A stretch of DNA of 15,950 nucleotides, taken from the NCBI GenBank assembly GCA_021151685.1, contig JAGKWS010000093.1:1-15950 (forward strand), written 5' to 3'. Origin of the DNA: Chitinophagaceae bacterium (GTDB lineage Bacteria; Bacteroidota; Bacteroidia; Chitinophagales; Chitinophagaceae). Made by a program: the position numbers and the translations under genes. Below are positions 1 to 7,903 of the stretch, piece after piece. The notes beneath the pieces are model-generated. The model made no database searches and was not told the origin of the DNA. It was given only the letters and a program-made list of their open reading frames with translations. Position 1 is the stretch's first letter, and every line of letters starts with the position of its first letter.

Positions 1-586
1 GTGTAGCTGCAGCACCGGGCGGACCAAACAAATGCAACACTTCATTTATAAGCTTCTTCAGTCCTTTGGTGGACATGCGCCCAACCGCACCCAACTGCCC
101 ATCGCCATCCCAACGGTATTTGGTGCCACGGAAACGAAAAACACCCAGTTCATCAAGGTCGTTATCTTCGCTACCCATGTAGTATACCGGTACAAAATGT
201 AAATCGGGATGTTTGTTGTTCAGGTATTCTGCCAGCGATACAGCATGTAGAATCTTGTATACAAAATATAAATAACCCGTAAACAAGTTGGGTTGGTGGG
301 CAGTAGTAACGGTAAACGTATTGCTGTTTGCCAGTGCTTGTATGTTAGCCTGTACAGCTGGGGCTACAGCCAGCCCATCGTATTGTCTTTCCAATACACG
401 TACCAATGTAGCACGCGACACCGGGGGAGCTTGCAACCTTTGCTGTATAGACGCATCTACCCCAACCTCATTGGGCGCATACTGATAAAAACCGTTGAGC
501 GTAGCTGCCTGACCAATATAATCGGTAACCAGCTTGCCGAAAAAACCAGTTTCCTGACAGGCAATATGCGTAGTAGTGTAAGACAA
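1..586 (-). CDS. bshC: BshC, bacillithiol biosynthesis cysteine-adding enzyme (N-terminal part, cut by window edge)
   Basis: In known BshC this enzyme adds cysteine to glucosaminyl-malate, the last step of bacillithiol synthesis in the cytoplasm. The minus strand reads open from about 586 to the left edge, giving ~195 residues of a family usually over 500 long. The recognisable parts are an N-terminal QETGFFGKLVTDYI segment, the family hallmark TTAHQPNLFTGYLYFVYK around residues 94-111, and VPVYYMGSEDNDLDELG some 30 residues later. No in-frame ATG lies between the upstream stop and the conserved N-terminus. I chose the TTG at 586-584 because it puts the start at the family's usual distance from the QETGFF motif and just downstream of a candidate promoter. 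The gene is divergent from the large surface protein. Family identity is confident; the exact start is an inference. Confidence 0.9.
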   Translation of the reverse strand, partial: MSYTTTHIACQETGFFGKLVTDYIGQAATLNGFYQYAPNEVGVDASIQQRLQAPPVSRATLVRVLERQYDGLAVAPAVQANIQALANSNTFTVTTAHQPNLFTGYLYFVYKILHAVSLAEYLNNKHPDLHFVPVYYMGSEDNDLDELGVFRFRGTKYRWDGDGQLGAVGRMSTKGLKKLINEVLHLFGPPGAAAT

Positions 587-610
587 GACTGTGTATTTAA
601 AATGCAGTAC

Positions 611-643
611 CAAAAGTAACGAAATAGTAAGCCATACAGGCAA
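611..643 (-). promoter_or_regulatory. candidate bshC promoter, TACTTTTG box
   Basis: On the minus strand TACTTTTG (618-611) matches the Bacteroidota -7 pattern TAnnTTTG, and a TTG (643-641) lies 22 bases upstream, a little further than the ideal ~19. Transcription would begin near 604, leaving about 18 bases before the TTG start at 586. The match is by eye. Confidence 0.5.
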
Positions 644-858
644 AAGAGACACAAGTATGCACTATTGTGGTATAGGGAAGGCTGATAACAGAAATATTGT
701 ATTGTGTATGCTAACGAAATGTGGAAAAATAACGCCTATACTATATTGATGCGTTTACAAACGCTGACAGAATAAGTAGCGGCAACAGATTGATGTAGTT
801 CCAATGAATTGTATAGTGGGAATAATATGACTGATGACATTGAAATTTCCTGAAATGG

Positions 859-888
859 TTGAAAAACATCAAAAAAACGTTATTTTTG
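859..888 (+). promoter_or_regulatory. Bacteroidota-type promoter of the surface-protein gene
   Basis: TTG at 859-861 and TATTTTTG at 881-888 are separated by exactly 19 bases, a full match to the phylum's housekeeping pattern TTG-N19-TAnnTTTG. Transcription would start near 895, giving a leader of about 40 bases to the ATG at 935. This is the best promoter match in the window. Confidence 0.7.
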
Positions 889-934
889 AAATCGTAAGTT
901 CCCAAAATTGTATTTATTAACCATTCTGGCTTTT

Positions 935-3900
935 ATGAAAAGAAATTTTATTAAGTCTTACCTGATGAAACTGTTAGCAGGTTGTTTTCTGATGGTGGCT
1001 GCAAGTTTGCAGGCATCGGCGCAGATAACGGTTACCGCAACAGCCGGCACACTGGGACCCACCGTCTATACCCAGCTAAGACTTGCCTTTAACGCTATCA
1101 ACGCAGGAACACACCAGGGGGCCATCACCATTTCTGTTACTGCGGGTACTACCGAGACTGCTACCGCAATTCTGAACAGAAGTGCTGCACCATCCAACTA
1201 CACATCTGTTCTCATCAAACCCGCAGTGGGTGCCACCCCTACCATTACGGGTAACCTGGGAGGAGCAGCAGTCATATATCTTTTCGGAGCCAACAACGTA
1301 ACAATTGATGGTTCAAACGTGGTAGGTGGCACCAGTAGAAATCTTACCATCACCAATACTACCGCTACCGGTGCATCCTCTGTAATAAGGTTTGGTAGCC
1401 CCAGCACATTGTTTGGCGCATCAAACAACGTTGTAAAGAACTGTATTGTTAGCATGAGTGCAGCAACAGTAGGTATTGCTATCACATCTGGTAGTGGTGT
1501 CACAATGTTTGGTATTGGCGAGGCTCCCAATTCCAATAATACCATAGAAAATAACGCAGTATCCAACACACAAACGGCTATATATGCTTATGGTCCGGCT
1601 GGCTTGGATGCTAACTGGACGATACAAAAGAACGATATTACCGGTACAGGTTTTGGTGGTATCCAGATTAATAATGCTACTGGCACACAAATATTAGATA
1701 ATAATGTGAGTAACGTAAGCATCAACGGAGGTACACCGACAGGAGGAATAATACTGTCCTTTGAAGCTCGTAATACCACAATTGCCCGCAACAAAATATC
1801 TGGTGTTAATAATACATTGGCTAACGGTGCCTACGGCATGTATTTTGATGTGAATACTACATCATCCGGCATTAATGTATACAACAACTTTGTACTGAAT
1901 GCAACCTGTCCTGCAGGTGCGCAAGTGTGGCAAAATGCACATGGTATTTATACCGATCTTGGTAATGGTTTTAACTTCTACCACAACACCGTGCAAATGG
2001 CTACCAACTCGGCTGCAACAGCAACAAACGGTGTGTTTACCTTCGATCCTTTTGCAGCTTTGGGCGGCATTTTGGCTGGTGGTGTAAACATGCGTAGCAA
2101 CATAGTAAGCAATATACAAACAACGGGCAATCGCTATGGAGTATATAGTGTTGCTGCGGCTGGCATATTTGCCTCTATGGATTATAACGACTACAATGTA
2201 ACATCGGGCATTCTTGGTTTCATTGGCGGTGTCAACAGAGCTAACATCCCTGCTATGCAAGCCGGATTTGGTGGCAACCTTAATTCAATCACTACTCCAC
2301 CTACATTTGTTTCAGGAACAGACCTTCACTTGCAACAAGTTCTTGGCAACGTACCATTGGCCATAGCACCACCTATAGCCACTCCCGTTATCAATACAGA
2401 CATTGACCAGAACTTAAGGAATGCCCCCTTCTACACTATTGGAGCCGATGAACTGAATAGTATTACATATACACCGCTTACCAACTCTTGCTCTGATGTA
2501 AGCTGGACGCTTTCTGGTGTTAATATAATAAGCCCACAGGGTGTATTTACTACAGGCCCCAATGTACCAAGAATATACTACAGAAATGGTGCAGGAACAT
2601 GGCAAAGTGCCCCCGGCACACTAACCAGTGGTACAACTAATAATGGAGTATGGTCATTTACAATGACTGCTGCTGCATTGGGAGGCGTTGTAGGAGGTGA
2701 TATAATTTCGTATTATGTTATTGCAGAAACCAGCACAGGTGCTGTAGTGTTTGCCAACCCTTCGGCTGGCTTGGTTGCTACCGGGGTGAATTCTGTAACA
2801 ACCCACCCTACAACCCCCAACACTTTTACAATCAATACTGTTTCTATGGCTGGCCTTACGGCTTCACAAACGGTATGTTACGCATCCAATGTTCAGGTGG
2901 CACCTTACTCATACACAAGTACCTTGGGTGCACCCAACCAATATACATTTACATGGTCTCCTGCCGGCCCTACACCAGTACCCGCATATGTAGCATTGCC
3001 TGCAAGCCCTATAAATGTATCGGTACCGGCTTACACCGCACCGGGTACATATACAGGAACACTGACAATCAGAAATTCTGCAACAACCTGCTTACAGGTG
3101 TATACAGTTAGTTTAACTGTAGATACAGCACTGGCAATATCAGGCCCGTCGGCAGTATGTGTTGGCGGTACTTCTACCCTTGTAGGTCCTGTTTCAGGTG
3201 GCACATGGCTTAGTTCCAATATTTCGGTAGCTACTATCACATCTGGCACTGGGCTGGTAACAGGCATAAGCACAGGTACAGCACTTATTACCTACTCGGC
3301 ACCAACAGGCTGTGTTGCCCGTGGTACAATTTCTGTTTCTGCCCCTCCTGGTCCTATAGCTGGTGGTGCTACTCCATTCTGTCCATATAGCACAGTAACT
3401 CTGAGCAACTCATCTATGGGCGGCACATGGACAAGCAGCAATGTAGGAACTGCTATAATTGGCTCGTCTACAGGTATCGTAACAGGTAATGGCCCGGGTA
3501 CAACCATCATCACATACACTATTTCTGGTTGTACACCTGTAACAAAAATATTAACTGTATATCCTGCGCCCAACGCCATAACCGGAACATTATATATGTG
3601 TCAGGGTGCTACTACTACCCTTGCTACAACTTCAACCGGTGGTACATGGGTTAGTGGGGCTCCAACATTGGCTACTGTAGGTTCATCTACCGGCATTGTA
3701 TCTGGTATTGCCCCCGGTCTTGTACCCATATCCTACCAGTTCACAAGTACAGGTTGTTTCTCTATCAATACAGTAAATGTGTTTGACACACCAGATACTA
3801 TTATTGGCGGGCCACTTATCTGTCAGGGGTTGTCTATTCCTCTCAGCAGCGATATTACCGGTGGCACATGGTCTACCTCTCTGCCGGGTATCATTTCTGT

Positions 3901-5530
3901 AAATGCCAGTACAGGTATCGCTACCGCCAACTCGCCCTCCGGCTCTGTAACAGTTACGTACACCATGCCTACAGGTTGTATCAAAACCAAAGTGTTGACA
4001 GTAAGTACAGCACCCACAACAATTGGTGGTAGTATGCATGTTATATGTTCGGGCTATACTATGCCACTGAGCAATGGCACCCCCGGTGGTACATGGAGCA
4101 GCAGCAACCTTGCTGTAGGCTCTGTATCGTCCACCGGAGTGTTCCACGCTATATCGGCAGGCGTAGTTACCATCAACTACATTACTACATCTTGTAATCC
4201 TGCAACCTACACAATCACTGTAAACCAAACACCTCACCCTATAACTGGTGGTATTACGGTATGTAATGGTGCCAGCACAACAACTATCAACGATACTACT
4301 CTTGGTGGTACATGGACAATCAGCAGCTTGCCAACCGGTGCTACTATTACTTCTATAGGTGTTGTAGGTGGTTTGCAAACTGCCATAGTAAACGGTATGA
4401 CCATTGGTGGTACACACCTTGTAACCTACACCGTACCCAATGGCTGCTTTGTGAATGCCCCCATTATTGTAGACGTACCGCCAGCCGCTATTACAGGCCC
4501 TGATAGTTTGTGTATGGGTACTTCATCAAGCCTTAGCAGCATAACGCCAGGCGGTATATGGAGCAGCAGCAACAGCATGATAGCTTCTATAGTGGCTTCC
4601 AGTGGCTCTGTAACAGGTGTAAATGCAGGTGTGGTAACTATCACTTATGCTAAAGTATCGGGTTGCTACATCACCAAAAACTTCAAGGTTCGTACACCGC
4701 TGCCATCCAGTGTATCTATCAGTCGCTTCCCTGCTATCGATACATTGTGTGCAGGTACTCCGGTAACATTCACGGCACATTCGGTAAATGGCGGCGCAAA
4801 CCCCGGCTTCATCTGGCAGATATTCGGCTCAACTGTATTCTCCGGCGATAGCGTATTTACCTACACCCCCACGCATGGCGATGTGGTGAGCGTATATATG
4901 TCTTACAGCCCCGATGTATGCTCTTTCCCTGTATCGGCCTATGCGAACATTCCTATCAATGTGTACCCCAATGTAAGCCCTGTAGTGGTTATAACCACAT
5001 CTTCGCCTACAACGGTTAGCCACATTGGCCAGACAGTTACTTTCTTTGCCGAAGCTACGACCGCAGGTGGTGCTCCTACCTACCAGTGGTTTGTAGATAG
5101 CGATCTGATACCCGGTGCTACCAACAACGTATTTGTACGCGAAGTGTACAATACCGATACAGTATGGTGCCGTGTAAACGGCCAACCAGCCTGCGAAACC
5201 GGCTACAGCGCACTGAGCAACAAAATAGTGATACTGGCCGACTACCTGAACGTACACAACAGTGCAGTAGTAGGTACCAACCTTACCCTGTTCCCCAACC
5301 CCAATACGGGTTCATTTACACTGAACGGTACCGTGGGTATGACTAATGGAATGAGTCACTACGATGTTGTGAATGTACTGGGCCAAATTGTGGGAACTGG
5401 TAACATGGCCATCAGAAATGGCGAAGTGAACGAAACAATATCGCTGAACAACCTGACACCAGGTACTTATATGCTGAAAGTGCAAACCGAAAGTGGTGAT
5501 AAACTCTTCCACTTTGTAGTGGCACACTAA
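935..5530 (+). CDS. large T9SS-secreted surface protein: beta-helix, Ig-like and BIG2-like repeats, sorting domain
   Basis: About 1531 residues. The ATG at 935 is preferred to an in-frame TTG at 908 because it opens directly into a signal peptide (MKRNF then a hydrophobic stretch ending ASAQ, residues 1-30). Residues ~100-400 hold short Asn-rich right-handed beta-helix turns (NVTIDGSN, NNTIENNAVS, NTTIARNKIS, GINVYNNFV, GFNFYHNTV). Residues ~515-640 form an Ig-like domain with the PRIYYRNGAGTW pattern, followed by another Ig-like domain. Seven tandem BIG2-like repeats span ~732-1258, then two more Ig-like domains. Residues 1450-1531 (LTLFPNPNTG to KLFHFVVAH) are a type A T9SS C-terminal sorting domain, so the protein should cross the outer membrane and be anchored or released there. 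The likely role is adhesion or matrix binding. No catalytic motif is visible and the ligand is unknown. It is monocistronic, with its own promoter and a hairpin after it. Confidence 0.93.
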   Translation: MKRNFIKSYLMKLLAGCFLMVAASLQASAQITVTATAGTLGPTVYTQLRLAFNAINAGTHQGAITISVTAGTTETATAILNRSAAPSNYTSVLIKPAVGATPTITGNLGGAAVIYLFGANNVTIDGSNVVGGTSRNLTITNTTATGASSVIRFGSPSTLFGASNNVVKNCIVSMSAATVGIAITSGSGVTMFGIGEAPNSNNTIENNAVSNTQTAIYAYGPAGLDANWTIQKNDITGTGFGGIQINNATGTQILDNNVSNVSINGGTPTGGIILSFEARNTTIARNKISGVNNTLANGAYGMYFDVNTTSSGINVYNNFVLNATCPAGAQVWQNAHGIYTDLGNGFNFYHNTVQMATNSAATATNGVFTFDPFAALGGILAGGVNMRSNIVSNIQTTGNRYGVYSVAAAGIFASMDYNDYNVTSGILGFIGGVNRANIPAMQAGFGGNLNSITTPPTFVSGTDLHLQQVLGNVPLAIAPPIATPVINTDIDQNLRNAPFYTIGADELNSITYTPLTNSCSDVSWTLSGVNIISPQGVFTTGPNVPRIYYRNGAGTWQSAPGTLTSGTTNNGVWSFTMTAAALGGVVGGDIISYYVIAETSTGAVVFANPSAGLVATGVNSVTTHPTTPNTFTINTVSMAGLTASQTVCYASNVQVAPYSYTSTLGAPNQYTFTWSPAGPTPVPAYVALPASPINVSVPAYTAPGTYTGTLTIRNSATTCLQVYTVSLTVDTALAISGPSAVCVGGTSTLVGPVSGGTWLSSNISVATITSGTGLVTGISTGTALITYSAPTGCVARGTISVSAPPGPIAGGATPFCPYSTVTLSNSSMGGTWTSSNVGTAIIGSSTGIVTGNGPGTTIITYTISGCTPVTKILTVYPAPNAITGTLYMCQGATTTLATTSTGGTWVSGAPTLATVGSSTGIVSGIAPGLVPISYQFTSTGCFSINTVNVFDTPDTIIGGPLICQGLSIPLSSDITGGTWSTSLPGIISVNASTGIATANSPSGSVTVTYTMPTGCIKTKVLTVSTAPTTIGGSMHVICSGYTMPLSNGTPGGTWSSSNLAVGSVSSTGVFHAISAGVVTINYITTSCNPATYTITVNQTPHPITGGITVCNGASTTTINDTTLGGTWTISSLPTGATITSIGVVGGLQTAIVNGMTIGGTHLVTYTVPNGCFVNAPIIVDVPPAAITGPDSLCMGTSSSLSSITPGGIWSSSNSMIASIVASSGSVTGVNAGVVTITYAKVSGCYITKNFKVRTPLPSSVSISRFPAIDTLCAGTPVTFTAHSVNGGANPGFIWQIFGSTVFSGDSVFTYTPTHGDVVSVYMSYSPDVCSFPVSAYANIPINVYPNVSPVVVITTSSPTTVSHIGQTVTFFAEATTAGGAPTYQWFVDSDLIPGATNNVFVREVYNTDTVWCRVNGQPACETGYSALSNKIVILADYLNVHNSAVVGTNLTLFPNPNTGSFTLNGTVGMTNGMSHYDVVNVLGQIVGTGNMAIRNGEVNETISLNNLTPGTYMLKVQTESGDKLFHFVVAH
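3128..4710 (+). repeat. seven tandem ~74-residue BIG2-like repeats inside the surface protein
   Basis: The marker GGTW (GGIW in the last copy) recurs with DNA positions 3197, 3419, 3638, 3860, 4085, 4304 and 4550, a period of 219-225 bases except for the sixth copy at 246. Each copy follows the plan ITG..xVCxG, then a GGTWSSSN-like strand, then STGIVTG and a late GC. The two Cys are present in all seven copies. The DNA around GGTGGCACATGG is nearly identical between copies while the rest has diverged at the protein level. Confidence 0.9.
5283..5527 (+). other. T9SS C-terminal sorting domain (type A) coding segment
   Basis: The last ~82 residues start LTLFPNPNTGSFTLNG, contain YDVVNVLGQIV and LTPGTYMLKVQ, and end in a short beta strand. 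This is the standard layout of the sorting signal recognised by the type IX secretion machinery of Bacteroidota. Confidence 0.92.
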
Positions 5531-5552
5531 GTGTAATGTGATTGAATACAAA

Positions 5553-5582
5553 CTAACGGCTGTCTCCATAGGCAGCCGTTGG
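5553..5582 (+). terminator. hairpin after the surface-protein gene
   Basis: CTAACGGCTGTCT (5553-5565) pairs with AGGCAGCCGTTGG (5570-5582) over 13 positions, two of them G-T, around a CCAT loop. It begins 22 bases after the stop codon. No run of T follows, so it could be a terminator, a 3'-end stabilising hairpin or both. Confidence 0.6.
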
Positions 5583-5638
5583 TATGTATAGAAAGTAGTA
5601 ACAATACCAAACCAACCTTGTAAACAAATTTGCACACA

Positions 5639-6022
5639 ATGAACTACGCAGCAGTACCAGCCAACTACAACAGCATAATGCCCTACCTGATAGTGGCAAA
5701 CGCACCCGATTTTATAGCATTTGTCACCAGTGTATTGGGTGCAACCGAACAGGCAAAACACCTGCGCGAAGATGGTAAGATAATGCATGCCGAGATGCGC
5801 ATAGGCAACAGTGTGCTAATGCTGGCAGATGCTACCGAAGAATTTGCCCCCTGCCCTGCCGGCATGTATGTATATGTACCCAATGCCGATGACAGCTACA
5901 ACCAGGCCCTGCAACTGGGTGCTACCAGCGTGATGCCCATGGCCGATAAACCATACGGAAGAACCGGTGGCATACTGGATAAGTGGGGCAATACATGGTG
6001 GCTGGTAACCCACACAGCATGA
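5639..6022 (+). CDS. VOC-family (PhnB/glyoxalase-like) protein
   Basis: A 127-residue single-domain protein of the vicinal oxygen chelate fold. The ATG at 5639 is preferred to a TTG three codons upstream because MNYAAVPANYNSIMPYLIV matches the usual family opening. Recognisable segments are MPYLIVANAPDFIAFVTSVLGA, the MHAEMRIGNSVLMLAD strand pair, and the terminal YGRTGGILDKWGNTWWLVTH, typical of PhnB-like members. These proteins are soluble and cytoplasmic. Substrates are mostly unknown, and the family includes resistance proteins and isomerases. The stop overlaps the next start as ATGA, so it is probably translated together with the exported protein that follows. The fold assignment is firm; the reaction cannot be read from the sequence. 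Confidence 0.88.
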   Translation: MNYAAVPANYNSIMPYLIVANAPDFIAFVTSVLGATEQAKHLREDGKIMHAEMRIGNSVLMLADATEEFAPCPAGMYVYVPNADDSYNQALQLGATSVMPMADKPYGRTGGILDKWGNTWWLVTHTA

Positions 6023-6546
6023 GGTGGCACAGGAAAATACTATACTGTCTGTTGCTGATACCCGTAGCAGTGGGTGCGCAAACAGACCCAATGGTAGTAC
6101 CGCTACCCCGCATGCATGGCTACCAACTACATTGTAGCCAGGAGGTATTTTTGGAGCGGCTGCAACATGCCGGGCTTACTCTTGTGCCCGATAGCATTAC
6201 CTTTTCCAGATACTACTACGACACTTCGGTATGGGCTGGTCAACGCACTGTAGAGGAGAAAGGACAACGGGTATATTACTGGCGTATGCTACGCTTTGGC
6301 TATGGCAAAGACACCATACCAGTAGTGAATCTATTCTTCAACAACCCATCTACCTATGAGGCCATGGTATCGTCCTATACATTCCGGTATTTCCCCAGAT
6401 ACGGCCAAACAAGTACTACAGTAGCTGCTAAACAGCAAGAATCAAACAAAGCACTGCGCAAACGGTGGGCAGCCTATCGCAAAAAACGCCGACACTATAC
6501 CCGCATATTGCGCAAAGAATTTGTATCGAAATACATAAAGGCATGA
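6019..6546 (+). CDS. small exported protein with YYYDTSV domain, function unknown
   Basis: 175 residues. The ATG at 6019 overlaps the VOC stop codon (ATGA) and opens into a signal peptide (MRWHRKILYCLLLIPVAVGAQ), so the mature part should lie in the periplasm or beyond. The mature region carries YYYDTSV at residues 65-71, followed by KDTIPVVNLFFNN about 30 residues on. It ends in a strongly basic helix (KALRKRWAAYRKKRRHYTRILRK). The same arrangement occurs in the C-terminal half of the next gene (EETILGKLQASGV against QEVFLERLQHAGL, then YYYDTSV, then DTFANINLYL), so the two are paralogous in this domain. I do not recognise the family. The next gene starts inside its stop codon, again as ATGA. 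Confidence 0.8.
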   Translation: MRWHRKILYCLLLIPVAVGAQTDPMVVPLPRMHGYQLHCSQEVFLERLQHAGLTLVPDSITFSRYYYDTSVWAGQRTVEEKGQRVYYWRMLRFGYGKDTIPVVNLFFNNPSTYEAMVSSYTFRYFPRYGQTSTTVAAKQQESNKALRKRWAAYRKKRRHYTRILRKEFVSKYIKA

Positions 6547-7379
6547 AGCAGCAACAACAAACGAAAGCCACAGAGATGGCAGTGGGGCTGGCTTTGCTAC
6601 TGCTGAACGATGTGTGGTGGAAATGGGCCTACCCCGGTTGGATAACCGGAAAACTGTCGGACTTTGTTGGCTTATACATCTTTCCGCTGTATCTATGTCA
6701 CTTTGCACCACGGTACAAACGATGGGTGTACGGGGCCACGGCTCTTCTGTTTGCATGGTGGAAAAGCCCTATGGCCAACGATGCCATACACTGGCTGAAC
6801 GCACACTACATCCCTCTGACCCGTGTAGTAGACATAACAGACTATTGGGCATTTGTGGCTCTGGTTGCATCGTACTACAGGTACTACGGCAAGCGTATCA
6901 ATATACCCATGCTGCGCAACCGGCTGGCAGCCATAGCCATACTATGCCTGTTTGGTGCCGATAGCATCCCCATGCGCATGCGCACAACACCGGTAGCCGT
7001 TCACCCTTGCTCTGTAAATATAACGGTGCCATTAACCGAAGAAACCATATTGGGCAAGCTACAAGCAAGCGGTGTTGCCATACACAGGGATGCGGTACAA
7101 TGGGGCTGGTATTACTACGACACATCGGTCTATAACGAGCGAAACGAGGCAGTGCGCCATGACACTACAAGCCGGTTTGTGCGGATAAAGCACCTAAAAA
7201 CCAGTACAGATACGTTTGCAAACATCAACCTATACCTGACACCGCACGATACCATTACCCATTTGCGGATAACCGGCTTTGACCTTGCTACCGCACAAGA
7301 TACCCGCAAGCGGCGCAAGGAAGAAAAAAGACTTGCCAATGTGTTAAAAATGTGGTTACAGGGTGTTGTAAGCCCATAA
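6543..7379 (+). CDS. polytopic membrane protein with C-terminal YYYDTSV domain, function unknown
   Basis: 278 residues. The ATG at 6543 overlaps the previous stop (ATGA) and is preferred to an upstream in-frame GTG at 6465, which would lie inside the previous gene. Hydrophobic segments sit near residues 12-29, 41-55, 61-73, 101-115 and 129-143. Between and around them are GKLSDFVGLYIFP (36-48), WWKSP (72-76) and RVVDITDYWA (94-103). I recall similar GKLSDxxGL and RVVDxTD patterns in uncharacterised membrane proteins of other bacteria, but cannot name a function. Residues ~155-260 form a soluble domain with YYYDTSV at 190-196, homologous to the exported protein encoded just upstream, followed by a basic tail. 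The pair may act together at the envelope; that is an inference from shared domain and operon. Confidence 0.8.
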   Translation: MKQQQQTKATEMAVGLALLLLNDVWWKWAYPGWITGKLSDFVGLYIFPLYLCHFAPRYKRWVYGATALLFAWWKSPMANDAIHWLNAHYIPLTRVVDITDYWAFVALVASYYRYYGKRINIPMLRNRLAAIAILCLFGADSIPMRMRTTPVAVHPCSVNITVPLTEETILGKLQASGVAIHRDAVQWGWYYYDTSVYNERNEAVRHDTTSRFVRIKHLKTSTDTFANINLYLTPHDTITHLRITGFDLATAQDTRKRRKEEKRLANVLKMWLQGVVSP

Positions 7380-7417
7380 GTGCCAGTGCATTCGGCGAAT
7401 TTGTATAATTTTATGCC

Positions 7418-7897
7418 ATGTATTCTAAAGGCCTGATTGCGTTGACACTTTCGTGCGCTACCATAGCGGGTAGTGCGTTTGCTACGGTGAAACTGAAAAA
7501 GAAAGTAACCATGAAACTGGTAACTGCCTACACCCGTACAGTGCCTGAAGAAGAGCAAACCAACCCACCCGCAGCCGGCACCTACATAGTAGTACGCTGG
7601 AACAATGCCAAAGGCCCCGAAACCATGTTTTGGCGTGGTGAGGGTGGCTGGCTAAGCTGCAATATGGAACGTGCCCGCAAGACAGTTAAAGCGGGAAAAA
7701 CTGAATATGCCAGTGCCGGCGAGGTAATGCCCGACCAGATAAAACAAGGCGACACATTGCTGATAACGCCTGTAACCGGCGGTCGCTTCCCGATACCGCA
7801 GGAAATACCAGCCAAGGCAAAGAATACCCTATTCTACAAAACGCCCGGCAATGCCAAATGGCAATCTTTTGTGGTGAGCCCAATAGCAAAGAAGTAG
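7418..7897 (+). CDS. small exported hypothetical protein
   Basis: 159 residues beginning with a signal peptide (MYSKGLIALTLSCATIAGSAFA), so probably periplasmic or outer-membrane facing. The mature part is rich in Lys, Thr and Pro, with short predicted beta strands (GTYIVVRWNN, WRGEGGWLSC, GDTLLITPV) and a single Cys. I do not recognise the family and see no catalytic motif. It lies 38 bases after the YYYDTSV membrane-protein gene on the same strand, so it may be the tail of that operon. Its stop is 6 bases from the stop of recN, with no room for a separate terminator. Confidence 0.72.
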   Translation: MYSKGLIALTLSCATIAGSAFATVKLKKKVTMKLVTAYTRTVPEEEQTNPPAAGTYIVVRWNNAKGPETMFWRGEGGWLSCNMERARKTVKAGKTEYASAGEVMPDQIKQGDTLLITPVTGGRFPIPQEIPAKAKNTLFYKTPGNAKWQSFVVSPIAKK

Positions 7898-7903
7898 GCG
7901 CTA

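Larger units (their letters stand above)
587..907. other. divergent intergenic region between bshC and the surface-protein gene
   Basis: This stretch of about 320 bases is AT-rich and has no coding pattern I can support. It carries the candidate bshC promoter at its left end and the candidate promoter of the large surface protein at its right end. Between about 650 and 850 I see no convincing operator, RNA gene or repeat. Confidence 0.6.

Noticed and set aside
288..654. Small frames on both strands at the left end (288-485, 293-619, 457-654)
   Set aside because: They overlap the bshC reading frame, which has clear family motifs.
3683..4417. Long minus-strand open frame (244 codons) inside the surface-protein gene
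   Set aside because: It lies antisense to the BIG2-like repeats. Its Thr/Cys/Arg-rich periodic composition is the mirror of the repeat codons, with no domain.
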